A stretch of 64,000 bases of DNA from Streptomyces sp. ITFR-21 (GCF_031844685.1 NZ_CP134606.1:62001-126000); one strand, 5' to 3'; counted from the first letter of the stretch, positions 1 through 8,564 are shown. The notes: generated from the sequence alone by a model not told the origin. Numbers and translations are program-made.

Positions 1-1
1 G

Positions 2-361
2 GCCGAGCAGGCCCTGCGGGCCGCGCTCAGCACGGCCGGTGTCACCGCCGGCCGGCTCTCGGCAGACATCGGCGCCGTCGACCTGGGCGACATCACCATC
101 CCCGGCGCCGTCGCCCTGCTGCGCCGCCTCCTTCCCGCCGGCCGGGTGCCGGACGTGCCAGACACCGATCCGGACGACCCGCCCGCCGGCGAGGCCCTCG
201 CCGGGCACATCGCCCGGGCCGTCACAGCGGTCACCGGCCGCCCCTTCGACGCGTCCTACACCCACCCCTGCCACTGGTGCTCGCACGGACCCGCCATCGT
301 CCTCGGCCGGCTCCAGCCCGCCGACGCACAGGCCCTTGCCGCCCGCCTCACCACCGTCTGA
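2..361 (+). CDS. C-terminal part of a hypothetical protein (5' end outside window)
   Basis: The reading frame is open from the first base of the window to the TGA at 359-361, so only the last roughly 119 residues are present. The visible part is acidic and Pro/Ala-rich. It holds a Cys-His-Trp-Cys cluster (THPCHWCSHG) near the end, which could bind a metal. The stop lies 7 bases before the ATG of the next gene on the same strand, so the two are probably co-transcribed. I do not recognise the family. Codon use (G/C in third position) supports real coding. Confidence 0.6.
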   Translation, partial: AEQALRAALSTAGVTAGRLSADIGAVDLGDITIPGAVALLRRLLPAGRVPDVPDTDPDDPPAGEALAGHIARAVTAVTGRPFDASYTHPCHWCSHGPAIVLGRLQPADAQALAARLTTV

Positions 362-368
362 GAGAACC

Positions 369-809
369 ATGCCCACAGAATCCGTCCCCTACATCACCCT
401 GCGCGACGGGGAGAGCGACACCTCCGACCAGGCCCTGAAACTCAGCGCCACACGAGACGGCTTGCGCCTGGCCTACGACGGCGAAACCCCCGACGACCGT
501 GACGGGCGGGGCTTACTCCTGGCCCGGACCACCGAGCAGACCGACGAAAAGGGCCTGCCCACCGGCGTGCCGCGGTGGGCCGAGGTCCATCCCGGGCGGC
601 AGCGCGAGGCCATGCTCGACCTGCTCTGCCACTACTGCGCGGACCCGCCCGACTGGACCCTGCAGGGCGTGCTCTTCCTCGACGTGGCCGGCCCCGCCCA
701 GCGGGCCAAACCCGCCTGGCCCGCTGGCTCCGCCCAGTACGCGGTCTCCCTGCACGAGGTGACCGTGGTCGACCTGGACCGGGAACTCGCCACCGCCGAC
801 CTCGCCTGA
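369..809 (+). CDS. hypothetical protein, 146 aa
   Basis: I chose the ATG at 369, just behind the previous gene, over a GTG far upstream in the same frame, because codon bias and protein-like composition begin here (MPTESVPYITLRDG). The protein is soluble and mixed alpha/beta in composition. It contains a CHYCADPPDW segment near the middle and a C-terminal part rich in hydrophobic beta-like residues (SLHEVTVVDLDREL). No family is recognised. It follows the preceding gene closely and precedes an EEP-like gene, so it may be part of a small operon of accessory functions. Confidence 0.6.
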   Translation: MPTESVPYITLRDGESDTSDQALKLSATRDGLRLAYDGETPDDRDGRGLLLARTTEQTDEKGLPTGVPRWAEVHPGRQREAMLDLLCHYCADPPDWTLQGVLFLDVAGPAQRAKPAWPAGSAQYAVSLHEVTVVDLDRELATADLA

Positions 810-1026
810 CGGCCGGGCCGGGGCCCTGCCTGGCTGTCCCCGGCCGCGCACCGGCCGGCCAGACCCCACGGCCCCCACGGCCCCGGGCAGAAGACCGGCA
901 GCGCCGAGGCCACCGAACGCCACCGGACCAGCTCGGCCCCGCCCCTCAGGGCCGCCCCGGGCGCCCGCAGCCCGGCATCACCCCGCGCCCGCACCGCGGG
1001 CGCCACCACCAGAAACGAGCCCCCAC

Positions 1027-1941
1027 ATGAAACGCCGCACACTGACCGTACTGACCTGGAACTCCCAGGGCAACGGCAACGGCGGCCGGGCCGCCCGCAT
1101 CGCGGGCCACGAGCTGCTGGCCCGGCACACCCCCGACCTGATTTTCCGCCAGGGAACCGGGGGCGCCGACGCCGACGGCGGTACCATCCGGTACGAACTG
1201 GAGGACGTCCTCGCCCTGCGCGGCTGGCTGGGGCCAGGCTCCCACACCGCCCTCTTCGCCAGCACCCACACGTTCGCGCCGGTCCGACAGTGGGCGACGA
1301 CCGGCGGTAACGCCTGGCTGACGCCGCCCACCGCGCTGACACTGCGGCTGCGGCGCGCCGGTGACGCCTCCCTCCCGATCCTCGCCAGCTCCTACCACCT
1401 CGACGACACCTCGGCCGCCAACCGGCTGGCCGAGACCGGGTGGCTGACCGCCCTCGCCGGCAAGCAGTGGACCACCCCGGACGGGCGCAACGTCGGCCTT
1501 CCTGCACTGCTCGGCGGGGACAGCAGCAGCTACCCCGCAGACGACCTCCCGGACGCCCCCGCACTGCCCGACCTCGAAGCCATCCCCGACCCGCAGCACC
1601 GCGCGCACCGCTCCCGCCCCGACCCGGCCGGCGGCCGCCGGCCGGACACCGCCCCCGACGCCGCGCTGCGCAGGGCCGGGCTGGTCGACACCGCACGCCA
1701 CTGGGCGGCCGGCCACGGCGACCCCACCGCCGTGGCCCGCACCGTCAACGCCTCCCCGGCCACCGGTCCGGACAGCCGCACCGACCGGATCTACACCACC
1801 GGCCAGCTGCTGCCCGCCATCGCCGGAGCCGACGTGATCGAGGTGCCCGAAGCGACGTCCGGCCACCACATCCTCCGGCTCACCCTCGACGCGGACACCC
1901 TGGCCGACCTCCTCGCCGAGCTCGCCCGGCCGACGGCATGA
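1027..1941 (+). CDS. endonuclease/exonuclease/phosphatase (EEP) family-like protein
   Basis: The 304-residue protein follows the EEP fold order. A first strand LTVLTWNSQGNG carries the usual Asn. A central SSYHLDD matches the 'HL' strand, a GGDSSS segment sits where family members have GDFN, and the chain ends in GHHILRLT, where SDH is normal. Two metal/catalytic positions look changed: the Glu after LQ is a Gly (FRQGTGG), and the Asp of the terminal SDH is a Gly (TSGHH). Hydrolytic activity is therefore doubtful, and a binding or divergent role is possible. It reads in the same direction as the PIMT-like gene that follows. The ATG is preceded by only a weak ribosome binding site. Confidence 0.6.
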   Translation: MKRRTLTVLTWNSQGNGNGGRAARIAGHELLARHTPDLIFRQGTGGADADGGTIRYELEDVLALRGWLGPGSHTALFASTHTFAPVRQWATTGGNAWLTPPTALTLRLRRAGDASLPILASSYHLDDTSAANRLAETGWLTALAGKQWTTPDGRNVGLPALLGGDSSSYPADDLPDAPALPDLEAIPDPQHRAHRSRPDPAGGRRPDTAPDAALRRAGLVDTARHWAAGHGDPTAVARTVNASPATGPDSRTDRIYTTGQLLPAIAGADVIEVPEATSGHHILRLTLDADTLADLLAELARPTA

Positions 1942-2095
1942 ACACCGGGAAGGCGGCCCGCCCCGACGCCGGCCGGGCCCGCACCGGACCCGGCGGCAGA
2001 CCGCCACCACCACCCCCGCCCGGCCCAACGCCGGGCCCCAACCGCATCCGCACCATCCCCGCCACCACGCGGCCGACCCCGAACGGAACCACCCG

Positions 2096-3226
2096 ATGAA
2101 CAGCGACGCGGCCCTGCACAAGCTCGTCGGCACCCTCACCGCCGACCGGGACCTGGCCCCGCACTGGCGCCAAGCGCTCCTGGACACCCCGCGGCATCCG
2201 TTCCTGCGCCCAGGCTTCTTCCGCCCGCAGCAGGGGACTTCCTACTGGGAACCGGTGGTGCCCGGCAACGACGACTGGCTGCCCGGCTGCTACACCGACA
2301 CCGTGCTGGTCACCGAACTCGCCGGAGCCGTCTCACCGCAGGACGTCGACGGCCGGATCACAGCAAACCCCACCCGCTCCGCCCTGCCCCCCGGGCACGT
2401 CCTGCGGATGCTCGACGCCGCCCGGACCGAGCCGGGGATGAGGGTCCTGGAGGTCGGTACCGGCACCGGCTACACCACCGCACTGCTGTGCCACCGGCTC
2501 GGCGACAAGCACGTGACCAGCACCGACACCGACTACGAGGTCTCCTCCCGCGCCGGCATCACCCTGGAGCAGCTGGGGCACTCCCCGGAACTGCTCGCCG
2601 GCGACGACGTGCAGGACAAGCTGCCCCGCCACCGGTACGACCGGCTCATCGCCACCAGCGCCGTGCGGGACCTCCCCGTCGCCTGGCTGACCGCCGTCAA
2701 GCACGGCGGGCAGATCATCGCCGCACTGGGCGGATGGATGGGCGCCACCACCCTGGTGCACTTCACCGTCGACGCCAACGGCACCGCCGTGGGACGGCCG
2801 GTGACAGGCGACTGGCCCGCCGACCTCGCCACCGACGACCGGATACCGCAATACGGGCCGATCCCGGACGGCGGCAGGGAGCGCCAAGTGGCCGTCGACC
2901 CCCAGACACTGGAGGACGGCACGGCACGGTTCATCGCCCAGACCGCCGAACTCTCGGCCCAGATCATCCGCCTCACCGGGGACGACTCCTCCGCAGTGCA
3001 CGACTCGCTCGCCCTTCTCGACCAGGAGGACAACTCCTGGGCGGTCCTGCGCCGCCGAGGCGGGAAATGGATGGTCCGGCAGGGCGGCGAGACACTGCTG
3101 TGGGACCGGATCGAGACGGAACTGATCCGCTGGCACCGCGACGGCCGCCCGCCGTTGAAGGACCTCCTGATCGTCTCCACCCCGCACTGGTCCCGGCCCT
3201 CGGTCACCTGGACGCCCGCCCTGTAG
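2096..3226 (+). CDS. PIMT-like (protein L-isoaspartate type) methyltransferase
   Basis: The 376-residue protein has a Rossmann SAM-binding core. Motif I is VLEVGTGTGYTTALL at about residues 123-137, preceded by a PIMT-type N-terminus (DTPRHPFLRPGFF) and the segment that precedes motif I in this family (LPPGHVLRMLDA). PIMT proper repairs isoaspartate, but Streptomyces has many divergent relatives with about 150 extra C-terminal residues that modify peptides. This one has such an extension, ending in SVTWTPAL. No peptide precursor is visible beside it. It is distinct from the lasso-cluster methyltransferase at 11199-12209, so the window carries two PIMT-like enzymes. The start is ATG. Confidence 0.75.
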   Translation: MNSDAALHKLVGTLTADRDLAPHWRQALLDTPRHPFLRPGFFRPQQGTSYWEPVVPGNDDWLPGCYTDTVLVTELAGAVSPQDVDGRITANPTRSALPPGHVLRMLDAARTEPGMRVLEVGTGTGYTTALLCHRLGDKHVTSTDTDYEVSSRAGITLEQLGHSPELLAGDDVQDKLPRHRYDRLIATSAVRDLPVAWLTAVKHGGQIIAALGGWMGATTLVHFTVDANGTAVGRPVTGDWPADLATDDRIPQYGPIPDGGRERQVAVDPQTLEDGTARFIAQTAELSAQIIRLTGDDSSAVHDSLALLDQEDNSWAVLRRRGGKWMVRQGGETLLWDRIETELIRWHRDGRPPLKDLLIVSTPHWSRPSVTWTPAL

Positions 3227-3560
3227 CGGCTGATCACCGCGCACGCGCTGCATCCGCTCTTCTCGCCGACTCGCGATGAGCTGGAGTGGGCGGCCGACGC
3301 CACGGACTGCGATGAGCATCTGCTGGCCTTGCTGCTGATGCTGAAGCCGTACCGGCGCGCGTGCTGGACACCCTCGCGCACACCCAGCCGCACCAGGCGG
3401 CCTGCGGCGGGTACATCACCGCCTTCAACGAGGAGGGCAAGGAGGTCGACATCTCCTTCGCCACCCCGGAACTGGCACAAGGCGGTGGTCGACAAGACCC
3501 GGAGCGGGCGCAGCCGCCCGACGACGGTGGCCGCAGGCCGCGTGACACCCGGCGCGGCCG
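3227..3560 (+). pseudogene. decayed coding remnant, possibly Tn3-transposase-like at its start
   Basis: Protein-like stretches lie in different frames. One begins LITAHALHPLFSPTRDEL and continues LLALLLMLK, which resembles the N-terminal domain of Tn3-family transposases. It is followed, after frame breaks, by GGYITAFNEEGKEVDISF and then AVVDKTRSG in a third frame (break near 3479). No start or intact frame joins them. I read this as a gene broken by indels. The Tn3 resemblance is weak and rests on memory of the family. Confidence 0.35.
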
Positions 3561-3628
3561 TGGCCGCCCCCTGCCGGCAGTAGGGCAGGGACGGGTGAAC
3601 CGCCTGCGCACATGCGGGTCGGGTTGCA

Positions 3629-3820
3629 ATGATGGGATGGCAGGTTGCCGAGGGGTGGGACACCGCAGAGCGCAGAGCGCGGGGAGCGGGCCGCGGTGCC
3701 TACTTGCGGAAAGCTCTGGCCACACAGGCGAACCTCCTGGACGGGATCGGCCGCGCCGCGGAAGCCTCCCGCATCCGCACAGAGCTGACGCAAAGCGCGC
3801 CAATGGAGGACGGCGGCTGA
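3629..3820 (+). CDS. small ORF, possible remnant of a TPR-type protein
   Basis: This is a 63-residue frame whose second half (YLRKALATQANLLDGIGR, then AAEASRIRTELTQ) looks like one helix-turn-helix TPR-like unit at the end of a larger protein. There is no clear ribosome binding site, and it lies among other decayed sequence. It may be the tail of a lost gene rather than a working one. Confidence 0.3.
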   Translation: MMGWQVAEGWDTAERRARGAGRGAYLRKALATQANLLDGIGRAAEASRIRTELTQSAPMEDGG

Positions 3821-3856
3821 ACCTGTGCCGTTCACCTGCCGCGGTAAACACCGGAT

Positions 3857-4254
3857 TTACTGCGGCAGACCCCCTACGGTGATCTTCGCAACCTGCGACG
3901 GGTGGTGGTGCACCTGTCCGCCCCGCCCTCCTCGTACACCGCGGCGGTCGACCGGTACCTCACCGGTGCGGGCATCGCGAAGTCCTCCGCGCGGCCGGTG
4001 GGCACGTCGCTGGTGATGAAGACGTAGTCGCTGTCTTCGGCGAGGCCGCGGACGGACTTCTCGTAGGCGACCTGGACGGGTGAGCGGTCGGCGCTGTCGT
4101 GAACGTAGGCGAGGCCATCGCCCTGGACGCGGCGCAGGACAGCATCGGCCCGCGGCGACAAGACCGTCCGCACCGCCCTCGCCTCCGGCCGGACCATCCG
4201 CCGCGGCCAGGGCCACTCCCTCCGGATCACCGCACCGCGCGAACTCCACCGCAC
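3857..4254 (-). pseudogene. frameshifted hypothetical gene remnant
   Basis: On the minus strand one frame gives a protein-like stretch (DGLAYVHDSADRSPVQVAYE, then VRGLAEDSDYVFITSDVP). The continuation QVHHHPSQVAKITVGGLPQ lies in another frame, ending at about 3857. The split of plausible coding between frames indicates an indel-damaged gene. I do not recognise the family. It sits between the 3.2-3.5 kb remnant and the CRISPR-like repeats. Confidence 0.35.
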
Positions 4255-4400
4255 CGCGCTGCAGCAGGCCGCCGCCTCGCCACCGAATCCGCCAGCCCCG
4301 CCGGGCGCGTGACTGATCCCCGAAGCCGATGGCGCTCCGGCCGGGCGGAGGAGCGGCCGGGCTGTCCTCTGACGGCCTCAGTGTTCGGACACTCCTCATC

Positions 4401-4550
4401 GGGCCCACCCCTGCATGTGTGCGTCGGACCGGCGCATTCGTGACCGTCGTCCCCTTAGATGGGGCCCATCCCTGCGTGCACGGGCTGGAGCCGTTGATCA
4501 TGAACACCTGAGGGGCCATGCGGGCCCATCCCTGCGTGTGTGGGCTGGAG
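4401..4550 (-). CRISPR. relic CRISPR array, 3 repeats, type I-E-like
   Basis: There are three 29-base repeats at 4401-4429, 4462-4490 and 4522-4550, spaced by 32 and 31 bases, which is the geometry of type I-E arrays. The plus-strand core GGCCCATCCCTGCGTG is close to the usual actinobacterial I-E repeat (CATCCCCGCGTG type). Repeats 2 and 3 differ at 3 of 29 positions; repeat 1 differs from repeat 3 at 6. Read on the minus strand, the most degenerate repeat is the last one, as expected at the leader-distal end. No cas genes are in the window, so this is most likely an orphan or decaying array. Confidence 0.55.
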
Positions 4551-4677
4551 GGTCGGTGAACTGCGCGTTGTCGCGTCCGTACTCTGCTGACGCGCACACT
4601 GTGGAGTTGTGAGGGATGGCTGGTTCATTGCTGAGCCAGGGTGGCCGCCCCCTGGGGGGTGGTCTTCCACCCGTCGG

Positions 4678-6567
4678 CTAGGCCGTCGGGGGTCGCTTCA
4701 GCGACGGGGGTCCTGTGCCGTTGCCGGCACGCGGGTGGTTCCCATCTCGGCGGGCGTTTTGCGTGTCCCCTCTGCCAGGGGCCACGGACGTCGGTACTGC
4801 CCGGCGCGCGGCCTGGTGGATACTGCGCACGGCGTTGATCCTGCGGCTGACATCGAGGCCGCAGGATGGGCAGGTGAAGCGCTGGTCGGAGGGCTTTGAG
4901 CTTGGGTTTCGCTCTCCGCACTTCGAGCACTTCGTCGCGGTGGGCTCGCCTTTGTCCAGGAGGACGAGGACGGAGCCGTACCAGCAGGTCTTGTAGGCGA
5001 GCTGACGGCGCAGCTCGCCGAGTCCGGCGTCGAGCAGGTGCCGGTTGAAGGTCGACTTGACCGCGACGTCGCGGCCGGGCTCTTCGAGCGTGCCGCGCGC
5101 CGACGCCGTCAGCGCCACCAGGTCGAGGTTCTCCACCGCCACGATGTGGGCGCCGGTCGCCAGGCGCTTGCTCGCCAGGTGCAGGTGCGTGGCGCGCTGC
5201 TGGGCGACCCTGTGGTGGATGCGCCCCACCCGTTCCGCGGCCTTGCGGCGGGACTTCGAGCCGCGGCGTGTCCGGGCCAGGGCGCCCTGGGCGGCTGCCA
5301 GGCGGTCCTGGGCGGTGTTGAGCGGCTTGAGGGAGGCGATCGTGCTGCTGGCGGGATCGGCGGGGTCGAGCGGCGCGGACAGGACCGCGAGGGGCTGGGA
5401 GCCGAGGTCGACGGCGACGAGCCCGGCAGTGCGCTGGCGGGGTGTGGGGTGTCCGATCTGCCGGATGGTGCCGCCGTGGACGGACTGGGCGGTTTCGGCT
5501 GCCTGCGGGTCGAGGTAGTCCCGCCAGGCGTCGGGGTAGGCGGGGGCGGTCGCGCCGGCGGGCAGGTGGTGGCGCCACACCACGGGCACGTCCTGCTGGA
5601 CGGTGGCCAGCGCGGACGCGTACCAGCGGTGTGCGCCCCGGGTGATGGTGACCGAGGTGATCTCGGCGCGGTCCTTGCGCAGCAGGCGCAGCAGCGCCCT
5701 GGCGGGGGAGTCCAGACGGAGCAGGCCGACGCCCTTGACGAGCAGATGCCGGTAGTCCGGCAGGAGGATCGCGCCGCGATTGGGGTTGGGCAGGAAGAAG
5801 GAGTCGGCGGCGCGGCCCTTCTTCTTGAAGCGGGGCAGTCCCATCCGCCGGCCGGCGCGGCGCCCCGTGGCCGATGACAGCCAGTTCCTCCAGGCGGTGT
5901 CGGCCCGGGCGAAACCGCAGGCGAAAACGCCGTTGGCGACCTGCGGCCACCACGGGCTGCCACCCTCGTCCACGGGCCGGTCACGGTCGGCGACCCACAT
6001 CGCCTGCACGTCGAAAGCCCCGGGCCGGTACACGCCGGCCGAGACAAGGTTGCGCTTCATCTGCAGAACGAGCGGCCGGACACCCGCCAGCTCCGCCCTC
6101 TTCGCCGCGGCGTACCCGGCCGGATCGGACCGCTGAAGGCCGGCCAGACGCACCCGACGGGCATACAGGTCGTGCGCGGTGGCACTCGCGCCCTGGTCCG
6201 GAGCCGGCCCTGGATCGAGCAGGGGCCTGCCCTTGTGCACCACACGCCTGCGATGATCGTCGACAACCCGGAGATCCGCGCTGAGCACCGCGTTCTCGGC
6301 GCTCAGCGCGGTCCGCGCCCGCCGGTACAGCTCCAACCGCTCGGCCTTGGAACGCTCCTCCAGCAGACGCCCGGCATCCAGCCCGGTCTCCGCCTCCACC
6401 CACGCCTGCCTGCGCTCGGCGTAGACCCCGTACTGACCGAGCATCAACGCATGCGCACGGTTGTACGCCCACCGCGCCGCACCCGCATGACGCTCCATCA
6501 CCGCCACCTGGCCCGGATCCAGGTCCAGGGCGAATCGGTACGCACGGATAACCTCCACGACAGGCAC
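4678..6567 (-). CDS. tnpB: TnpB-like protein (IS200/IS605-IS607 type RNA-guided nuclease homologue), probably RuvC-III defective
   Basis: The protein is about 630 residues, long for TnpB (usually near 400), with an extended N-terminal and middle region. The N-terminus IRAYRFALDLDPGQ is typical. RuvC-I is AVDLGSQPLAV (Asp near residue 386) and RuvC-II is AVENLDLVAL (Glu near 478). The zinc ribbon is CSKCG...CPSCG (near 545-570). RuvC-III, normally DRDxNAAxNI, reads SRRINAVRSI here, so the catalytic Asp is replaced by Arg. DNA cleavage is therefore doubtful. No TnpA is nearby. The start is uncertain: GTG at 6567 or 6558, or TTG at 6597. Purine-rich GGGGGAG lies just upstream. The guide RNA of such elements normally overlaps the 3' end of the gene, here near 4600-4700. 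Confidence 0.75.
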   Translation of the reverse strand: MPVVEVIRAYRFALDLDPGQVAVMERHAGAARWAYNRAHALMLGQYGVYAERRQAWVEAETGLDAGRLLEERSKAERLELYRRARTALSAENAVLSADLRVVDDHRRRVVHKGRPLLDPGPAPDQGASATAHDLYARRVRLAGLQRSDPAGYAAAKRAELAGVRPLVLQMKRNLVSAGVYRPGAFDVQAMWVADRDRPVDEGGSPWWPQVANGVFACGFARADTAWRNWLSSATGRRAGRRMGLPRFKKKGRAADSFFLPNPNRGAILLPDYRHLLVKGVGLLRLDSPARALLRLLRKDRAEITSVTITRGAHRWYASALATVQQDVPVVWRHHLPAGATAPAYPDAWRDYLDPQAAETAQSVHGGTIRQIGHPTPRQRTAGLVAVDLGSQPLAVLSAPLDPADPASSTIASLKPLNTAQDRLAAAQGALARTRRGSKSRRKAAERVGRIHHRVAQQRATHLHLASKRLATGAHIVAVENLDLVALTASARGTLEEPGRDVAVKSTFNRHLLDAGLGELRRQLAYKTCWYGSVLVLLDKGEPTATKCSKCGERNPSSKPSDQRFTCPSCGLDVSRRINAVRSIHQAARRAVPTSVAPGRGDTQNARRDGNHPRAGNGTGPPSLKRPPTA

Positions 6568-6616
6568 GACTCCCCCTCCCCCTGCTCCGACCGGCAACGC
6601 AGCGCAACCTACACCA

Positions 6617-6852
6617 TCAGCGTCCAGGCAAGCACTCTGAGTAGTCAGACCCGACGCTGCCCTGGACCCGCCACAGCGGCCGGCCGCCGTCCGACTCGGC
6701 CGTCACGGTGCCCCGGTAGACCGCGGCCTCGTACAGCGACCAGGGCGGTCGGTGTCGGCGGGCCGTACGAACTGCACCGGCTGCTCGTCGACGTCGCGGA
6801 CGAACAGGTCTTCCCAGCGGGCGGGGTCCTCGGTCTCCTGGGTGGTGGTCAC
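6617..6852 (-). pseudogene. small frameshifted gene downstream of the XRE regulator
   Basis: A GTG at 6852, seven bases after the stop of the XRE gene, opens a frame (TTTQETEDPARWEDLFVRDV) that runs to about residue 38. Coding then continues in another frame as WSLYEAAVYRGTVTAESDGG. A single indel near 6735 (in CCCTGG) accounts for this. Before the lesion the gene would have coded about 75-78 residues. Such short partners are common downstream of Streptomyces XRE/TPR regulators. A sequencing error is an alternative. Confidence 0.5.
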
Positions 6853-6859
6853 GGGTGCC

Positions 6860-8134
6860 TCACGCGCGGGCGGCGATGCGCTCGCCGAGCTCGGCGGAGG
6901 CTGGGCTGTCGGCGATACCGGGGAGGCGGGCGGCGATGTTGGTCAGGCCGTCGTTGATGCGGACGGACTGCACGCCGTCGGCGCAGTCGAGGAACTCGCT
7001 CCAGCTGGCCAGGGCCGCCTCGGTGTTGCCGCGCTTGAGCTGGACCTGGCCGAGATCGGCGAGCACGATCGCCCGCGTCCTCTTGCGGTCGAGGCCATGG
7101 ATGTCGAGGGCGAGGTGGAGGTGTTCCTCAGCGGCGGCGAGGTCGCCGAGCTTGGCGTGGATCATGCCGGACTCATGCGCCCACCGGCCGTGGCTGTAGT
7201 GGCTCGCCCAGGACTGCCCCGGCAGGGCCGGCGCGTGCTCGATCGCGGCCTGGGCTGAGGTTAGGAGCTTCGCGGCGGTGGTGTGGTCGCCGTCGGCTGC
7301 TGCCGCGCGGGCGTAGGTGTTGCGGTAGTACGCGAGCGCCTTGGCATTGGTCAGCTTCCGGCCGCGCTGCTCGCACGCCTCGGCGAGGCGTACGGCGGTG
7401 GGGATGTGGCCGAGGTCGATGGCCTGGTCCGCGAGCCCGCGCAGGGCGGTGGCGGCGAGTTCGTTCTCGCCGGCCTCGGCGGCGAGGCGGAAGCTGTGCA
7501 GGTGGTACTTCTGGCTCAGGCCCTGGTTGCCCTCGTCGCGGGCCATCCAGCCGATCAAGTGCACGAGTTCGCTGGTGGCGGCGAACAGCTCCCGGCCGGT
7601 CTTCTCCGTGTAGCGGCCGTCCAGCCAGCGTTTGACGTCCATGGTCAGGTAGCGGACGGCGAGGTGGCGGGCGTGGCCGCCGCCGAGCTCGGAGGCGGCG
7701 TCTCCGAGGGTGGTGGTCATCGTGCGGACCGCGGCGACCTCGCCCATGCCGACGGCGACGGGGCCGGGACGGTTCGCGCGGCGGGTGACCGCTTCGGCAT
7801 CGGGCAGGTCGAGCGCGGCCAGGCCGACAGCGGCGGATGCCGCGAGGAACTGCCGTCGGTCCACGTCGGTGCCTCCCAGGAGCATGACCGCGGTCACGGT
7901 ATCGGCGAACTGGCCCCCATTGTCCTTGGACAGATCGATGTTGAGGACCTGTTCGATGAATGGCAGCCACACCCGGGGGACCCGTAACCCCTTCTCCCAC
8001 CGGTAGACCTGCTGCCGGTCGCAGAACCCCGTCTTCCCCCAGCGCGCCACCGACAGCTCGTCCGAGAGCTTCTCCTGGCTGCACCTGGGCCGCCGTGCTT
8101 CGCGTGCGGCGCGGATGCGTTCCCCGATGGTCAT
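6860..8134 (-). CDS. XRE-family HTH regulator with TPR-like C-terminal domain
   Basis: The 424-residue protein has an N-terminal helix-turn-helix (GERIRAAREARRP through DRQQVYRWEKGLRVP, residues about 3-55). A linker follows (DRRQFLAASAAVGLAALDL), and then a long alpha-helical region with TPR-like repeats (for example LADQAIDLGHIPTAVRLAE and GDLAAAEEHLHLALDI). This is the common Streptomyces architecture in which the TPR part senses a peptide or partner. It is transcribed away from the lasso precursor gene across a 148-base shared promoter region, so it may regulate the cluster. That role is inferred from position. It starts at ATG. Confidence 0.8.
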   Translation of the reverse strand: MTIGERIRAAREARRPRCSQEKLSDELSVARWGKTGFCDRQQVYRWEKGLRVPRVWLPFIEQVLNIDLSKDNGGQFADTVTAVMLLGGTDVDRRQFLAASAAVGLAALDLPDAEAVTRRANRPGPVAVGMGEVAAVRTMTTTLGDAASELGGGHARHLAVRYLTMDVKRWLDGRYTEKTGRELFAATSELVHLIGWMARDEGNQGLSQKYHLHSFRLAAEAGENELAATALRGLADQAIDLGHIPTAVRLAEACEQRGRKLTNAKALAYYRNTYARAAAADGDHTTAAKLLTSAQAAIEHAPALPGQSWASHYSHGRWAHESGMIHAKLGDLAAAEEHLHLALDIHGLDRKRTRAIVLADLGQVQLKRGNTEAALASWSEFLDCADGVQSVRINDGLTNIAARLPGIADSPASAELGERIAARA

Positions 8135-8282
8135 GTCCGGCCCGATCGTCGGTTTTGGTTCACAACTGGCCTACAGCTGGCAGACATTCTGGCAGCTCCC
8201 CACGGCCCGCGTCTGCGCGTTGACTGATGGTCACCAGCCCGGCGACACAGACAGCCGGGCAACGAGCGGAAGGAAGTCCGCC
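8135..8282. promoter_or_regulatory. divergent promoter region between XRE regulator and lasso precursor
   Basis: This 148-base gap separates two divergent genes. It is slightly AT-richer near the regulator start (TTTTGGTTCACAACTGGC). The precursor start at 8283 is preceded by GGAAGGAAG, a clear ribosome binding site. I see a CTGGCCTACAGCTGGCAG direct-repeat-like patch near 8167-8184 that could be a regulator site, but no confident -10/-35 pair. Confidence 0.4.
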
Positions 8283-8408
8283 ATGGGCGAGAACACCACC
8301 CCGGTCTACCAGGCCCCCGTCGTCCTCGACGCCGGCGCCGTCGTCGTGGTGACGCTGGGCACCAACAACTTCGACACCGCCGACGAGACCCAGTACAAGA
8401 ACGCCTGA
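8283..8408 (+). CDS. lasso peptide precursor with DTAD core motif
   Basis: The 41-residue precursor starts at ATG 8283 behind GGAAGGAAG; an in-frame upstream extension lacks such a site. The leader has the Tyr-x-x-Pro pattern read by RRE proteins (YQAPVVLDAG, residues 9-18). Thr24 is the penultimate leader residue, the standard lasso cleavage signal. The predicted core is GTNNFDTADETQYKNA. Gly1 and Asp9 would form a nine-residue macrolactam ring, leaving a seven-residue tail with Tyr13/Lys14 as possible plugs. Asp6 begins DTAD, the motif that accompanies PIMT-like methyltransferases and aspartimide formation in characterised lasso peptides. Ring size and modification are inferred. Confidence 0.85.
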   Translation: MGENTTPVYQAPVVLDAGAVVVVTLGTNNFDTADETQYKNA

Positions 8409-8564
8409 CCCGCGAACGGCCGGGGCCCGGCGGGGAACCGAGTGCCACGCCCTGACCCCGGCAAGGAGGCGCCGGGCCTGCTTCGTCCTCGTGCTGGGGC
8501 ACGGGGGCGGGCGGCCCGGCGCCTTCGCCTTTCGACGGCCGGATGGAAAAGGGAGAGGGCACCG

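Noticed and set aside
4625..5953. 442-residue Arg/Pro-rich minus-strand frame
   Set aside because: It is a shadow of the TnpB gene in another frame.
8115..8282. Longer lasso precursor from 8115
   Set aside because: The extension overlaps the divergent regulator start, and the GGAAGGAAG site marks ATG 8283.
8442..8564. Longer N-terminus of the lasso cyclase
   Set aside because: The extension is Arg/Pro-rich shadow sequence; GGGAGAGG before ATG 8565 fixes the start.
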